A DNA stretch of 64,000 bases, taken from Xanthostigma xanthostigma. Taxonomy: Eukaryota; Arthropoda; Insecta; Raphidioptera; Raphidiidae. Below the pieces are notes generated by a model, which had not been told where the DNA came from, made no database searches, and worked only from the letters and a program-made list of their open reading frames with translations. Location of the stretch: NCBI GenBank assembly GCA_963575645.1, contig OY754468.1, forward strand, positions 372,001 through 436,000. The letters run 5' to 3'. The translations under genes and the position numbers were made by a program. Shown here piece after piece: positions 31,622-44,262 of the stretch. Each line of letters begins with the position of its first letter. The first letter of the stretch is position 1.

Positions 31622-34375
31622 TGTGCTCACTTAGTTACGTAAGCTTATTAAATTTTTAATTTGCGTGCAAATAATTTATCGAAAAAATAATATGCGAACA
31701 TGATCTCTACCATACTCTATACTGAATCGAAAAATAACCACAACGATGGCATGTCCACTGGTGTAAGTCAATGGCTTACTACCTCCGTTCTGTTGATAGC
31801 GAAATTCTTTCCAGGTCCAAAGTAATGCCATTCTATAGGCAATTATGTCTGACAGTTCGTTTAATCTAAAAAAAAATACGTGTGGCACTCGGGGACTGCC
31901 GCGGTAAAGCTATTTTATATTCTTTTTAGGTCTTTAAGTTTTTCTTCTCTATAAAACGAAAATAGCTAGGTATAAATAATAAGGTATAAATAGTGTAATT
32001 ACACACCAAAACAATTATTCATTCAAAAAATTTGAACAAAAAGAACGATATTAAGAGTTTGATCATAGAATTTCGCGCGATGTACATTTATATAGAATAT
32101 CATATATACTTTCTCTGCACATAACCTAAATAATTTAGGTTATTTTTATAGCAGTATTATATATAAATTCATTTATATACAAATAAAGATAGAATCAGTT
32201 ATGAGCAGTTATGCAGTTATGAGCACACAAACACCGTGCCGAAGTCTGCCGAACTGAAACGACGTTAGACGATGCCCGGCTGTCAACGCCGCACCGCTGT
32301 GCCGGTCGGAGTGGGGGTGTTAGGTTTTTTTTCGTTACGGAATTTCTTGATTCGGTCGCCGCGCTCAAAGCCCGCGATAGAAGCTATGCACTACCTTAAT
32401 AATATCTTTTTCCAGTGTTTTTGTAGTATTTAATATTGTTCTTTGCGTTTTTTTTTATTTTCGGAGCCGTCATATTATACTAGCCTAATTGTGCTATCTC
32501 CCAGAGTCTTGTATCACTCGATCCAGTATAGTCGTCTCTTGTACAAGAAGGACTTTGTGTTACCCTGGCGGAAAGTTGGCGTTTGCAACTCGTGTGAAAA
32601 ACTTCACAGCTCGTCACAAACCTGATCTTTCTGCCCTAGTAACGCGTAAGATTGGAGAAATGTTTTTAACATTTTAAAATGATTTATTTATTGAACTTCA
32701 ATAGCAAAAAGACTTGGGTAGCTGCGGGTAGAGAAATGATGGTACAAAAACTTATTTCGTTAATTGTCTATAGTTTTTACGGGACAATTTCCATACTTCT
32801 CAATAAAAATTAATAGAAAATGCCTACGTCATATCTGATCGTATCCTTAAAATGAGACGAGGTCAAGCTCGTAAAAAAGTGTCGACCAGTTCAATAACGC
32901 TATTAAAGCCACAACCCTCTTTAGTCTAACAATATTAGATCGGTCGCTTTTACGTTATTGCTATGCTAAAGTTTTCAAATATTATATTATGTTCGAAACT
33001 CCAAGGGCTTCTCCTATAAAACTTTAGCTTATATTTGTTTCATATTGGTTTATCATGGAATAAAAAATCACGTGCGTAAAACATGCTCACTTGTTTCATA
33101 ACATGTGTTTCATATTTGCGATCGCAAGGCGAAACGGTTTATGCCAAATTTTCAAAATTTTTTATACACCTTTACCGACGAATTTGGAGTCCTTCCGGAT
33201 CAACCAACCCTCTCACAATATTTAACATTTCTAATAAGAATGAGTAATGGAAGAAACAAACATAAAATCACTAACTGTAAGGAAGGAAAGAAGTAGGCAA
33301 ACTTTCTTTATAAATATTACTTTGAATATTCAACTTAAAGACTAAGGGTGTGAGGGCCATTCAAAAATAAACAAAAGAAACAGACAAATTAGGTTTCCAC
33401 CTGCAGCTGTGTCTTCTACGTAATGCGTGGTTGCATATATGAAGGTGTTGAGACGATTTTCCGAATCGTTTTCCTCCTTCAAACTCGAGTCAATTTTGCG
33501 TAATCGAGTTTTTTGTTTTTTTATTTATTTTTATTTTCCCGCAGTTGCGTAAAAAGTAGCAATACGTTGAAAATAATGTAGTCTAGATTAGTTTTTAGAT
33601 TTTTTGAAGTCCCTCTGATAATGAAACTTCAGACATGGGCTTATTGCGTCCGCAACTTGAGAAATTATTTTCTTTTCACACTGATGCTTTGTCCGAACGT
33701 GTGACTTAGGACACTTTGTCGCGTGGTCAAATATTCTATAAGAGCAGTTTGTAATAAAATGTCGATAAAGTGAATTCTTAAACGCAAACAAGCATAACAA
33801 TTGAAAACGTCTATATATTCGGCATATTATCAGAGTTGTTTGCGCTTGAATTTTGAAGATAATTTGTAGTTTTGATAAAATTCCGAAACAACTGTTAGTC
33901 GAGTGTCCTTAAAGAGTAATAAAATGTCGAGCGTTCTTCACGCTCAATCATTGAAAAACCATTTGAACGATTTGTTTCTTTTGTTTATAAATATTGTGAA
34001 ATGATATTCAGTTTCAATGGAACGAAAATAACGGCGTGATATCTAAAAAATATTTAAAGTCACGTTTTAAATTACTCTGAAGACTCAATGACATTTATTT
34101 CCCCCAGCAGCAGCTCTCATTTAAATCTAACAAATAGAACTGAAATTTAGAGCAAATGGAAAAACAATAATTTACTACAAATGCTGTTGACGTCAAGACA
34201 TGTGCGTTCGAAATTATTCTTTGTGTTCAAATTGCTGTCGATTTGGACTTACAAATTCCTGTCCCGAAATAAAAATCTCTTATGCCGATTTTTTGAGAAT
34301 TTTTGAAGTGATACCTTTTTAATCGCCATGAAAGAAATTTCGCTTCGCATGGTATCGGAAAAATCACATAACGTC
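31622..34375. other. No gene seen
   Basis: Near 31880-31910 GGCACTCGGGGACTGCCGCG looks like a fragment of a dispersed repeat. 32230-32400 is GC-richer without a convincing frame. The remaining ORFs (under 70 codons) carry no motif. Confidence 0.35.
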
Positions 34376-34525
34376 ACGGTTAGAAGTGGAGAAAATACAA
34401 TGAATAAGCTGTTAGCAGAGAACCGATCGGGATTGGCTGCCAGGTAGTGCGTTGAGAGGGAATTTCGATCGACACGCCCCCTTCTGTTTGCATAGTAGAA
34501 ATAATACCCAAGGGACAGGGCCGAA
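34376..34525 (+). repeat. Dispersed ~130-bp repeat, copy 1
   Basis: AACCGATCGGGATTGG, GGTAGTGCGTTGAG and TCGATCGACACGCCCC match, in inverse, 37830-37985 at roughly 80% by eye. In one frame both copies end A-x-N-R-S-x-L...R-stop, reminiscent of a LINE C-terminus, so an old LINE tail is the likeliest origin. Confidence 0.55.
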
Positions 34526-35445
34526 TAATGAGACGTCAATATCTTATAGCTATGAGTATAGCGTGCATACATTTTTGAACTGAAATTATATTCCCCAGCA
34601 GATAAATAGTGTATTTTTGAGACAGCACTGTCGATAACGTGTTTCGAGTTTATTTATGACTTGAACGTAGCCGAAGGCAGAAGTCGTTTTTATATCAATT
34701 CCACAAGAACCCATCAATATTTAATTTGTAAGTGATATTTGTCGTTTTTAACTACGGCAATTTTTATAGGTGGGTTGATTTTAAACGCCACACTTCCTTT
34801 CCTCTTTTATTAGACATTTTAATATAATTTCCTCTTTTTTGAGAACGCAAGCTCCGTTGTACATATATAGTTTCTCAACTGCACAGTTTAAATAAAATGT
34901 TATTTTAAATTCTAAATAAACACGCTAGTATAGTGTCCCATTCAGCGAATATTTGAGTTTCTTTTTTTCATAAAATATGCATTTTATATGTTTATGTAAA
35001 TTAATTCGCTCATTCATAAATTAGATAGAAAAACAAAAATGTTTATATAGAAAATTTGTTGAGATTGAAATAATAACAACAGAAATATTATGTTCCATTA
35101 ATTTTAATTAAAATGACATCTCCAAATTTTTAACATGACGAGAAACTGCTATATGATTTTAGTTAAAGGTTCAATTAATTGCTTATTCTCTTTATAACCC
35201 ACTATCTACAAAACATAGTGGACACAGTGTTGTCGTAAATTGTTATAAAATGTAATTTTCAAGAGTATTTCTTAAAAAAACGTTTGTCTTCAACCACAGG
35301 CACAGGTTTCAGCTAAAACCACATCAACCGGGCGTCCCACGATGACTCACATTTTTTTTTTCAAATTTATAATTCGTTTTTATGTATTAAACAGCTGATC
35401 ATTTTGTAAGAGAAAAACCACCCTCTAAAATATATTGAAATCCCA

Positions 35446-35622
35446 TTTTTTGACGTGATAACGTCTTATAAATTGATGAAACACCAGCTGCACGCACGAA
35501 AAAGTGTAACGTTCTTAACGTTCCGCCTGACCCTGTGCGTGCAAGCAAGGTTATGTATTACGGAATACGTTATCACGTAAAACTATCGTCCGTAAACCGA
35601 CTTTACAGACAACCAATTTTTT
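35446..35622 (+). mobile_element. MITE family 'TGACGTGATAACG', shortest copy
   Basis: At 177 bp it is little more than the two ends joined through TTCCGCCTGACCCTGTGCGT, with a single left-end unit. It marks the minimum sequence retained by the family. Confidence 0.9.
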
Positions 35623-35888
35623 ATAGTTATCATGTCATTCGGGCTGGATAAGAAACACTGTGTGTTTGAAAGTTGCTCTTGGCATTTCATTGACTGGTGA
35701 AATTTTCCTCACCGCGGTCCGCCATCACTTTGTGAACACTTGACCTGCTTTAATTACTTCGTAGCAACGTTGTAGTACTTATATAGAAATGCATATTTAC
35801 ACAAGCGAACTCAGTAACGGCGCGACACGTTTGTTTTAGAAATTTTTAGGGTGCAAACATAATATACTTCTGTCTTTTTTTACGCCGT

Positions 35889-35992
35889 AAGCACTGGCGT
35901 ATCCAGAAGGGCAAAACAAGCACGGAGAACCCAGCTTAAAAATGTCTCATTTGCCCCCTTTTGGGCCAAAAGCTGGATACGCCCATGTTAAC
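35889..35992. mobile_element. Miniature hAT-like element
   Basis: CACTGGCGTATCCAG at the left and CTGGATACGCCCATG at the right form an imperfect 15-bp TIR about 104 bp apart. CA(C/G)TGGCG is a typical hAT start. No clear 8-bp duplication. Confidence 0.5.
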
Positions 35993-36298
35993 GTCATAGA
36001 AAAACTCAAAGTTTTTGAAACAGAGATACTTTATTCCGATTGAATGCAAGTACACCAACCAATCCTATCATCGGAGAAATCAGGCAATTACATCGAAGAA
36101 AGAGACGCAGATATATTCTCGATACGCTTTGTTGCGTACACTCACCGCACATTGAGTAGATAGGCAATGATTCATATAGGTTATTATTAAATATATGATA
36201 AAACATTACTACAAATCGCTAAAAATCACCAACACGTTTATCTCTACGTAATTTTAGCTGATCATGATACTATCATCAATATCTGTTTCAACCATTCC

Positions 36299-36329
36299 CT
36301 GATGATGTTAAAATCTTTAGCGAAACGCA
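36299..36329 (+). ncRNA. Hammerhead-like core, degenerate
   Basis: CTGATGA (36299-36305), stem II GTTAAA/TTTAGC with loop ATC (36307-36321), then GAAAC (36322-36326) and GCA. The heptamer, stem II and GAAA are intact; the triplet before the cleavage site is GCA rather than NUH, and stem I is not evident. GTTTCAA (36284) and TTGAAAC (36340) flank it as an inverted pair. Probably a decayed Penelope-like end. Confidence 0.45.
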
Positions 36330-36633
36330 CATCAAGAAATTGAAACGGAACGCTTTATTGATGGATCGAAATTGTGTCATAATTGAACGCCAAACTTGAC
36401 CGCTAGGAGCGCCAGCTAATCACCTCGGTCTGGGAGTAAGTTTATAAATTATTGGCAATTCCGATGTGTGTTTACCAATGTTCATATGGTCAAAGCTTTG
36501 TATTTTCAAAGAAAACGGAAGTGAAAGAGAAGTGGTTGCATGCTATCAGACAGGAAAAAATTCCACATTTATGAAAACCAATAATAACTTAGATTACGTT
36601 TCTCATGTGCCTCGTCTATATTTTAATTAATAA

Positions 36634-37222
36634 AAAAAATTGGTTGTCTGTAAAGTCGGTTTACGGACGATAGTTTTACGTGATAACGTATTCCGCAATA
36701 CATAACCTAAATTTATATAATAATTATAATAATTCGAATCTATGATATTGCATCTTTTGCTTCAAATTTAGGTTAATTTTATTTATTAAAATTACTCACC
36801 ACCTATAATATAATTGTTTTTTTTTAACTTTCTTTCTTTCGTATTTATTTTAAGTCTCAAAGATTAACTGTCATAATATTTTGAAAACAATTGTTTCTTT
36901 GTTTATATAAAATTCCAAAACCTACTTACAATATTTAAGTATTTTCATACGTAAAAAATTGATTTTTATAATGATAAAATTTGTATTAAAACGATTTTTT
37001 CGAGAGATGAGATCTAGCTAAAACGATTTTTTGCCCCCCAAAATCCCTTTTCAGTAAATTTCATCCAAATCGTTAGGGCCGTTTTCGAGAAAAGCACGCA
37101 CATGGTCAGGCGGAACGTTAGGAACGCTAGGAACGTTACATTTTTTCGTGCATGCAGCCGGTGTTTTATCAATTTATAAGATTGGTGATTCATCAATTTA
37201 TAAGACGTTATCACGTAAAAAA
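36634..37222 (-). mobile_element. MITE family 'TGACGTGATAACG', core A copy
   Basis: Standard ends with full core A. The left-end box reads TTTTTTACGTGATAACGTCT instead of TTTTTGACGTG, a one-base difference from the other copies. Confidence 0.9.
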
Positions 37223-37829
37223 TAAAAATTGTTTTTGGGAGAATTGAACATATTTTTAATGAAGCTAGTTAATCAGTGGATATATAATAAACTTTTTAGG
37301 GTAGTATATTTTTTTTATTTTTATAATTTGATGTGGAAAACATAAAAAAATCCGGACACGGGTTTATATTGTGTATAAAAGAGGATTTGTCTGATTAATT
37401 TAGCGACCTTAAATGCTAAAAATAATCTCCGACTATGACATGTTGTAGCAACGAAGGGTAAAAAAAACATTATACAGGATGTACAATAAATCAGAATCTT
37501 TCACGTAGTGGCTTTGACACTCAAACTTATATTTTTCCTGTGCAACTTCTGTATTGCAATTCTTTTCGTCAGTCATTTTATAAATTAGAAATACATTTCA
37601 AACTCTTCGATTTTTGACTTTGTTCTCGCAACCGGCTTAAATATATTACTAAACAAGAAAAGTATTTTACGCAAATTACGTGAAAAAAGCGGGTAAACAA
37701 TTGAATTAATAATTAATTAAACACTAATATATATATAATTGGTTATTATCTTAACTACAAACGTTATAATATATTAGACATCTAAGTGTCACAAATGTCC
37801 TATACTCCAGTCCGGGCGTCTCGCTATTT
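37223..37829. other. No gene seen
   Basis: AT-rich, no supported feature. Confidence 0.35.
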
Positions 37830-37985
37830 AGCCCACTTTCTGGATATTATTTCCACTATGCGAATAGAAAGGGGCGTGTCGATCGAGCTTCCTCCTCAAC
37901 GCACTACCTGACATCCAATCTCGATCGGTTCTTCGCAAGCAGCTCTTTTTATTTCCTCCACTCCTGACCATGTCGTTTTAATTTT
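37830..37985 (-). repeat. Dispersed ~130-bp repeat, copy 2
   Basis: Inverse of 34376-34525 (see there). GGGGCGTGTCGATCGA and CAACGCACTACCTG are the best conserved blocks. Confidence 0.55.
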
Positions 37986-38119
37986 TTTCTTCGTTACTGT
38001 CATCGCGACTAAAACAAGTTTCCCGTCAAAAATTATAATAGCGATGACATTTTTTTCATTTGAGCTTACGGTTTTTTAAGACATACCAATTGAACTTTTT
38101 TATGTTCGCTTGATGCATT

Positions 38120-38185
38120 TGAATTCTACAGCCAGACTATAGACGTTGATGACCTGAGCTGTTGAGCGTCTATAATTAACAACTT
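38120..38185. repeat. Hairpin plus dispersed GCGTCTATAAT motif
   Basis: TATAGACG (~38138) and CGTCTATA (38167-38174) can pair around a ~21-nt loop that includes GACCTGAGCTGTTGAG. The second arm is the variant copy of the dispersed motif described at 18760. Confidence 0.55.
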
Positions 38186-38466
38186 CAGCCGTACTCGCTC
38201 TAAGAACGTTTGGTATAAGTACATGTTGTACACATCTTTTCATAGGCTCGTACAAAAGAACGTTTCAAGCGAATTATTTTTGCTTTGTCAAGCTTAATTA
38301 GAACGACTTCTAATTACTGTACGACCAACACTTGGCACCATGTGGTACCACTTTGTACCTACACACTAATTATTATTAGGTAGGCATATAATATGATATG
38401 TGTCTATGTTATAGAATCTACGAGGAAAAATTATATTTTCTTTAATCCTCCGCTAACGATCATATA

Positions 38467-39231
38467 CAGGGTGTCCCATTAAGAATGGGACATAGAACAA
38501 CCGCAGATTCTCCTATTCAAAATAAAACGATTAAGCGAAATATGCTTAGATAAAATGTTACTCGCTCTACCAGTGGCGTACGGCAGGAGTAAGTAATGCT
38601 TGTACCCCTTCTAAATGTTACGCCGCGGTCTAAATTTTAATTTTGACAATAATTTTAATTTTTTTGATATTTTCTAAGTCAATAATGTACACTTGTTAGT
38701 TTGTTGTAAAGTCATTGGTTTTCGAGATATTCGCAGTTTTTTTAAGACAAAATTGTAAAAATGAATATTATTAATAATAATACAAATAAAACGTACATGT
38801 CTATCTATTTTTAACTGCGAATATCTCGAAAACCAATGACTTTACAACAAACTAACAAGTGTACATTATTGACTTAGAAAATATCAAAAAAAATAAAATT
38901 ATAGTCAAAATTAAAATTTAGACAGCGGCGTAACATTTAAAAGGGGTACCAGCATTACTTACTCCTGCCGTACGCCACTGGTAGAGCGTACTGAACTAAT
39001 TTTTTTATTGTAAGGTGCATTTTATGATATTTAACAAGTGTGCCGATTTGAGTAAAATTATACGGTGTATTAAAAAAATTATGGACATTAATAATTTTTC
39101 AGTTTTCAACTTCAACACCCCGTATTTCGGAAACGAGTAACATTTTATCTAAGCATATTTCGCTTAATCGTTTTATTTTGAATTGGAGAATCTGCGGTTG
39201 TTCTATGTCCCATTCTTAATGGGACACCCTG
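38467..39231. mobile_element. TA-flanked TIR element (mariner-like MITE)
   Basis: The ends CAGGGTGTCCCATTAAGAAT and the exact inverse sit between TA dinucleotides (38465-38466, 39232-39233), the Tc1/mariner-type target. TIR homology runs ~100 bp, to GATAAAATGTTACTCG. No transposase. A second element is nested at 38573-38988. Confidence 0.85.
38573..38988. mobile_element. Foldback/TIR element nested in the mariner-like MITE
   Basis: The ends CGCTCTACCAGTGGCGTACG and inverse belong to arms of ~190 bp around 38765-38790, including TATCTCGAAAACCAATGACT in both arms. TACT directly flanks the right end, and the left flank ends TTACT, a possible 4-bp duplication. It inserted where the host's left arm reads GTTACT. 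Confidence 0.8.
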
Positions 39232-39449
39232 TATAAATGTAGATGGCTGTGGTTGCGATCAAAAATCGCTTATGTCGAGTTGTCTATACGGGGTATATTG
39301 CAGCATTGAGACATGATAATTAATAATTAATTTAACCTATAGTATTATTCTAAGTTCATCATGACAATGAGTTATGGGCATCACGGTCAACGCCGGGCTT
39401 GACAATTAATAAGGATGATTTAAAGACATTCGGCAATGGTTATAAGCGA

Positions 39450-39473
39450 GAGAGAGAGATTATAGACGCTCGC
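39450..39473 (-). repeat. Dispersed motif, inverse copy with (CT)n
   Basis: Inverse reads CGAGCGTCTATAATCTCTCT. Fourth copy of the motif described at 18760, here running straight into a CT repeat. Confidence 0.65.
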
Positions 39474-39520
39474 CAGCTGCAGTCATTAGTGCGTGGTTAG
39501 TAGAAACAGCTTAGTATATA

Positions 39521-40440
39521 TACCAAAATCCCATACCCGCCAGACTAACGTCATTTTAATACTGCCAAGATTTTATCAGTAAAAATCTACAAATAAAAAA
39601 CCTAAATTTCATGAAGCTGTAAAAAAAAAATTGGTTGTCTGTAAAGTCGGTTTATGGACGATAGTTTTACGTGATAACGTATTCCTTAATACGTAATTTA
39701 TGTTCTATTTCTCCTATCTTCTACATATAATAATTATAATAATTCGAATCTATGATATTGCATCTTTCGCTTCAAATTTAGGTTAATTTTATTTATTAAA
39801 ATTACTCACCACCTATAATAATAATTGTTTTTTTTAACTTTCTTTTTTTCGTATTTATTTTAAGTCTCAAAGATTAACTGTCATAATATTTTGAAAACAA
39901 TTGTTTCATTGTTTATATAAAATTCCAAAACCTACTTACAATATTTAAGTATTTTCATACGTCAAAAAATTGATTTTTATAATGATAAAATTTGTATGAA
40001 AACGATTTTTTCGAGAGATGAGACCTAGCTAAAACGATTTTTTGCCCCCCGGAATCCCTTTTCAGTAAATTTCATCCAAATCGTTAGGGCCGTTTTCGAG
40101 AAAAGCACGCACAGGGTCAGGCGGAACGTTAGGAACGTTACACTTTTTCGTGCATGCAGCCGGTGTTTCATCAATTTATAAGATTGGTGATTCATCAATT
40201 TATAAGACGTTATCACGTCAAAAATTATCTAATGCTCTCATTTGCACTCATATGCATGCATAATATCATTGCGTACGCAGGTAAGCAAGTGTTTTATGTA
40301 CCTTTAGAACTTGTTATCTCTAAAAGGGCCCCGCTTTCAAGCTAGCAAATTGGCATATGTTTTTAATTAAATAGTGTACATATTAACTGATAAAAGCTTA
40401 GCTGAAATGACGTAGGTCTGGCGGGTCTGGGATCTTGGTA
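39521..40440. mobile_element. TIR element hosting a MITE
   Basis: The left end TACCAAAATCCCATACCCGC and the inverse of the right end (TACCAAGATCCCAGACCCGC) align for ~70 bp through CGTCATTT and TTTTATCAGT, at about 80% identity by eye. TA-rich flanks hide the target duplication. MITE copy 39626-40225 fills the middle. It is older than the MITE. Confidence 0.7.
39626..40225 (-). mobile_element. MITE family 'TGACGTGATAACG', core A copy
   Basis: Standard ends and core A. The TAAATTTAGGTTATG block next to the right-end box is replaced by GTAATTTATGTTCTATTTC. Confidence 0.9.
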
Positions 40441-40969
40441 TAAAAGTATTCATATTATGGCGCAGAGCTGAATACAAGCTAGCAGTTTAATAAAAAAAAA
40501 AGCTCGGTCTATTTTTACAAATCATTAAAAGGCATAGCGGTGCCGGTGGAAAAAGAGGACACGTGCTGTTTTAGTGCACCTATAAGCGACATTTTAGACT
40601 TGCATTACCAATTACCAACGCATTAATTAGAATATATTGCATTTTAATTAAATCCTGTTTGCATTGCCTTTTCCCTGCGAAGTCCGACGGATAAAGCGAT
40701 TGGAAATACAAGCACGGCGACGAAATTGAAGTAAAACACGCGCGGTAGTCAAAAGCTTGTGGTTGAAAATTACAAGATTTTTGTAAAGGTTAATATTTTA
40801 GTATTTAGAGGCTAAGTCATCAATCGGAATACAGATTTACTAGTGTGACCTGTGCGAATTATTCGCACTAAATAAGTATAATAATTATCACTTTACAAAA
40901 TTATTTTTTAAATATGATTGCAGGTATTCAATTCGTTTCTAATTTTGCACACTGCTTATAACGGTCTTC

Positions 40970-41245
40970 TTTTTGTTGTATTACAATATGAAGCTCAGAT
41001 GACAGATCGAAGAAATATTTTACTAAAATTGTCATACAGAGGCGTTGAGCTAAGCCGTCAGATGGCATCATGCAGCATTGCAGTGACGTTGTTCAGCGTT
41101 GCTCACTGTTTCAAAATTACAGCCGTCAGATGGCAGTATGCAGTATTGTGTCTGTTGTATTACAATATGAAGGTCAGATGACAGATCGAAGTGTTGACGT
41201 TGTTTCAAAATTAAAGCCGTTAGATGGCAGACGTTGTTCAGCGTT
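40970..41245 (+). repeat. Imperfect local tandem duplication
   Basis: TGTTGTATTACAATATGAAG is repeated at ~40975 and ~41153. ACGTTGTTCAGCGTTGCT occurs at ~41085 and ~41229, and CAAAATTA(C/A)AGCCGT(C/T)AGATGGCA at ~41112 and ~41204. Boxes are reshuffled between copies, so more than one duplication took place. Confidence 0.7.
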
Positions 41246-42690
41246 GCTGTATTTTAATTAATTTACAAAAACAAAAGCAATAATAATTTTTTTAGTTGTC
41301 GATGTCAGTAGAGCAAGCAATTATCTGTAAAATGATATATAATTAATTTATGTGAAGAAATTGTGAGGTTTTTTCTAAAAAGGGAGGCAAACATCTTTAA
41401 CCCTAGCGTATTAATATATATGATTAAGAAAATTAATCAATTAAACACAATTGACGTTTCCTTGCGACTTATTCCTATATATTATATCCGTTTAAAATTA
41501 CTCGCGATTTAAGAAAGCTGACTGTGTAGAATGTAGATGAGAATTATGTGGAAAAAACAACAAAATCGTTAATAAAAAAGTGTTTTAACCACAATATTTT
41601 CACCCTTTCTATTGTCACCTCTTTATGAAAGGTACTTCTTTGTAATATACTTTAAGTTTAGTGGAGAGACAAGACAATGTTTGGGGGTTTATTATATAAT
41701 ATAAAATATTTCAGTGTACACATAAAACTCCGTCGTATTTTTGTTTAAGCTTAAGAAGAAAAATATACATAGGTACGCAGAAAAGAGAAAGAGACAAAAA
41801 TAATAGTACTTTAGCAGTCCGTTAAGTCTGTATTTTCTATTCAAGGCTTTCCTCAACGCCGTGGCCTCCTACATTTTTACGTCCATTTGATGTCATGAGG
41901 CAAAATGACGTATGTTATATTTTTGGTTAAATAAATTTGAGTCATCCGAATTTTTATTTCTCACCGAAACGAAGAAGAACAAAGCTTACGTCTTTTGTAT
42001 AATGTTACATGAAAACTTTTATTTTTACATAAATTAGACAAAGTTGGAAGATAACAATAATAAAAATATAATATACTGAAATGCAAAACTGTAACGTTAT
42101 GTATTTCATAACAATAATAGCAAACTATTGTTATATATTATCGTACATCTACTATTACGAATTAAATAGAAATAAAATGTTTTTATTTAAGTATAGCTAT
42201 AATATAAAATTAAATGTCGACATACGTGATTTTGTTTCGAGACTACATGAATATATGCACTCATATTTGACTGTAAAAAAAATGCTTGTTTTCTGGAATG
42301 AAATTTGATTTTATGAAAATCAACAGTGCAGTAGACTACCATAAATATTAAACATTCAACAATTTCGAACTAACATATATTTCAGTTAAATAATAAATTG
42401 AATATTATATGTATATGTACTAGGTCCATGCGTAGACCTGAAATTGGTGAACTTAAATAAAATAGTAGCTTATGTATTTTCAATTTTTTTTTACAGTTCA
42501 GTTTTGAACTGCGTTGGATTTTCATACATTTACTATTGAAATGGTAGTGCAACACAAATCTCTTGTTTTACTTTACGAACGAGTGCGAAATGGATAATTT
42601 TCATACACGACATTAAAAGCAGCTATTTTATAGAGAGTCGTGCAAGAATATAATTCCCGGCATATAATTGTATATGTAGTCGTAAATTAT
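41246..42690. other. No gene seen
   Basis: AT-rich. The ORF at 42081-42308 is AT-driven and has no motif. Confidence 0.35.
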
Positions 42691-42694
42691 TAGA

Positions 42695-43030
42695 CATAAT
42701 AATAATAAATGTTTATTGCTCTAAATGTACAAATTTAGGCAATAGGGACAGGATCAAACTAGAGTTTGATCTTTCTCCTGTCCCTGTACATAAGACTTTA
42801 TAAAATCACATTTACAAAAAGAAAAAAAAAATTAAATGTAGTTGGTTAACGCACAGGCACGAAAATTGTTAGTATTAAGTTGCCTTTTATAAACAAATTG
42901 TTTTATTAGTATTTTTAGTTTGGCTGGTTTCAGATTCAAAATAATTGTGCGATTTCTACTAAACGGTGACATTAACGACATTCATGAAGAACTAAGGATA
43001 TTATGATTTAAAACTTTGCTGTCCGATTTC
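42695..43030 (-). mobile_element. Probable LINE 3' tail with strong stem-loop
   Basis: On the - strand the sequence ends GAGCAATAAACATTTATT followed by ATT repeats, like the LINE end at 10070-10107. Just before it (42745-42784) GGGACAGGA/TCCTGTCCC (9 bp) and TCAAACT/AGTTTGA (7 bp) form a bulged hairpin. No readable ORF2 remnant was confirmed. Confidence 0.4.
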
Positions 43031-44262
43031 CAATATGAATATACAATGAATCATTTATACGGTGTGCTAATAAAGTATTAAAATAAAATAGACACATTCA
43101 TTCCACAAAATTATCATTTTCCCCCTAGTGTACAGTTGGAGCTCCACAGGTTGTTGAGTAAATCTTTAGTCGCTGATAGGTCTGACCGTGTGCTCTCAAA
43201 ACAACAAAACATCACCATAATATAACAACCTCACGGATTGGTGGAACTTTTCAAACGGATATGCATATTGGAAAAAAATATCGCTATTTTTATTGAACAG
43301 GATTTCATTTTTGTGTAAATGCCACTATACCAATGTTTTAAAGCTGGGGTCAAGGAAACGTTTTGAATGTCTCGAAAAAACTTGAGGTTTTTACTGAGGT
43401 CAAAGTCTTGACTGCAGGTTTTTTTTTTTTTTTTCCTTCCGACACCAATAGCTTCAGGGTTTAACCCATGTGCCAATTTCTTAATACTTTACATTTTTAA
43501 ACATTTATAACAAGGACACAATGATGGATGGATTTACTCCCTGTATCATTTGTCTGTCAGGCGGTACACCACTGGAACGCAAGGAATGACTACACGTTCC
43601 CTTGTCACAGAGCCCGAAGCGAAATAAAATAGACGCGACGGAAATATCATTTTCACGGCGCTATATGAGGATGAAAAATAAATTTCATTGGTGAAAAATT
43701 CAATTCTTTGTTTGTTTCGAAGTCACATTAAAAGAGACAACAGCGTTGATAACATTTTCGCAAATAAACATTTCGCTATATCATTTTCAATTTCGCGTTG
43801 AACTCTTTGTGTATTATTTTCGGAACTACGTTATTGCAATATTCGCGTCGAAGCGTTATTAACAAATAAATACAGTTGCCTTTTAAGGAATGACGTTCTT
43901 GAAAATGTTTCCTTTAAGAATTGCAAGAAGAGATAGTTTAACAATCTCTATAATATCAGATATATCAAATCTTTACTTCGTATAATTTATGTATATTTTT
44001 GTCTAAAGTTCTTAACTAAAAGAGATACATAGATGCGAGTGGCCGCAATCAAGTTGGCACGATTTTTAACTGAATTTTCTTTAAATCCAATCTGAATTGA
44101 ACCGACCACTCGCATTTTAAGATATTATGATTATTACAACTTTTAAATCAGAAGAATTCAAAATATATCTGAGATATTTATATATTTTTCCATATATTGC
44201 AAATCTTTTCATGGGTTTTGCAGGTCTGCGACTTTTTTTTACAAAACGCGCTTTCTGATACA
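43031..44262. other. No gene seen
   Basis: Contains a T-run at ~43420-43434 and a slightly GC-richer stretch at 43500-43625. No supported ORF. Confidence 0.35.
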
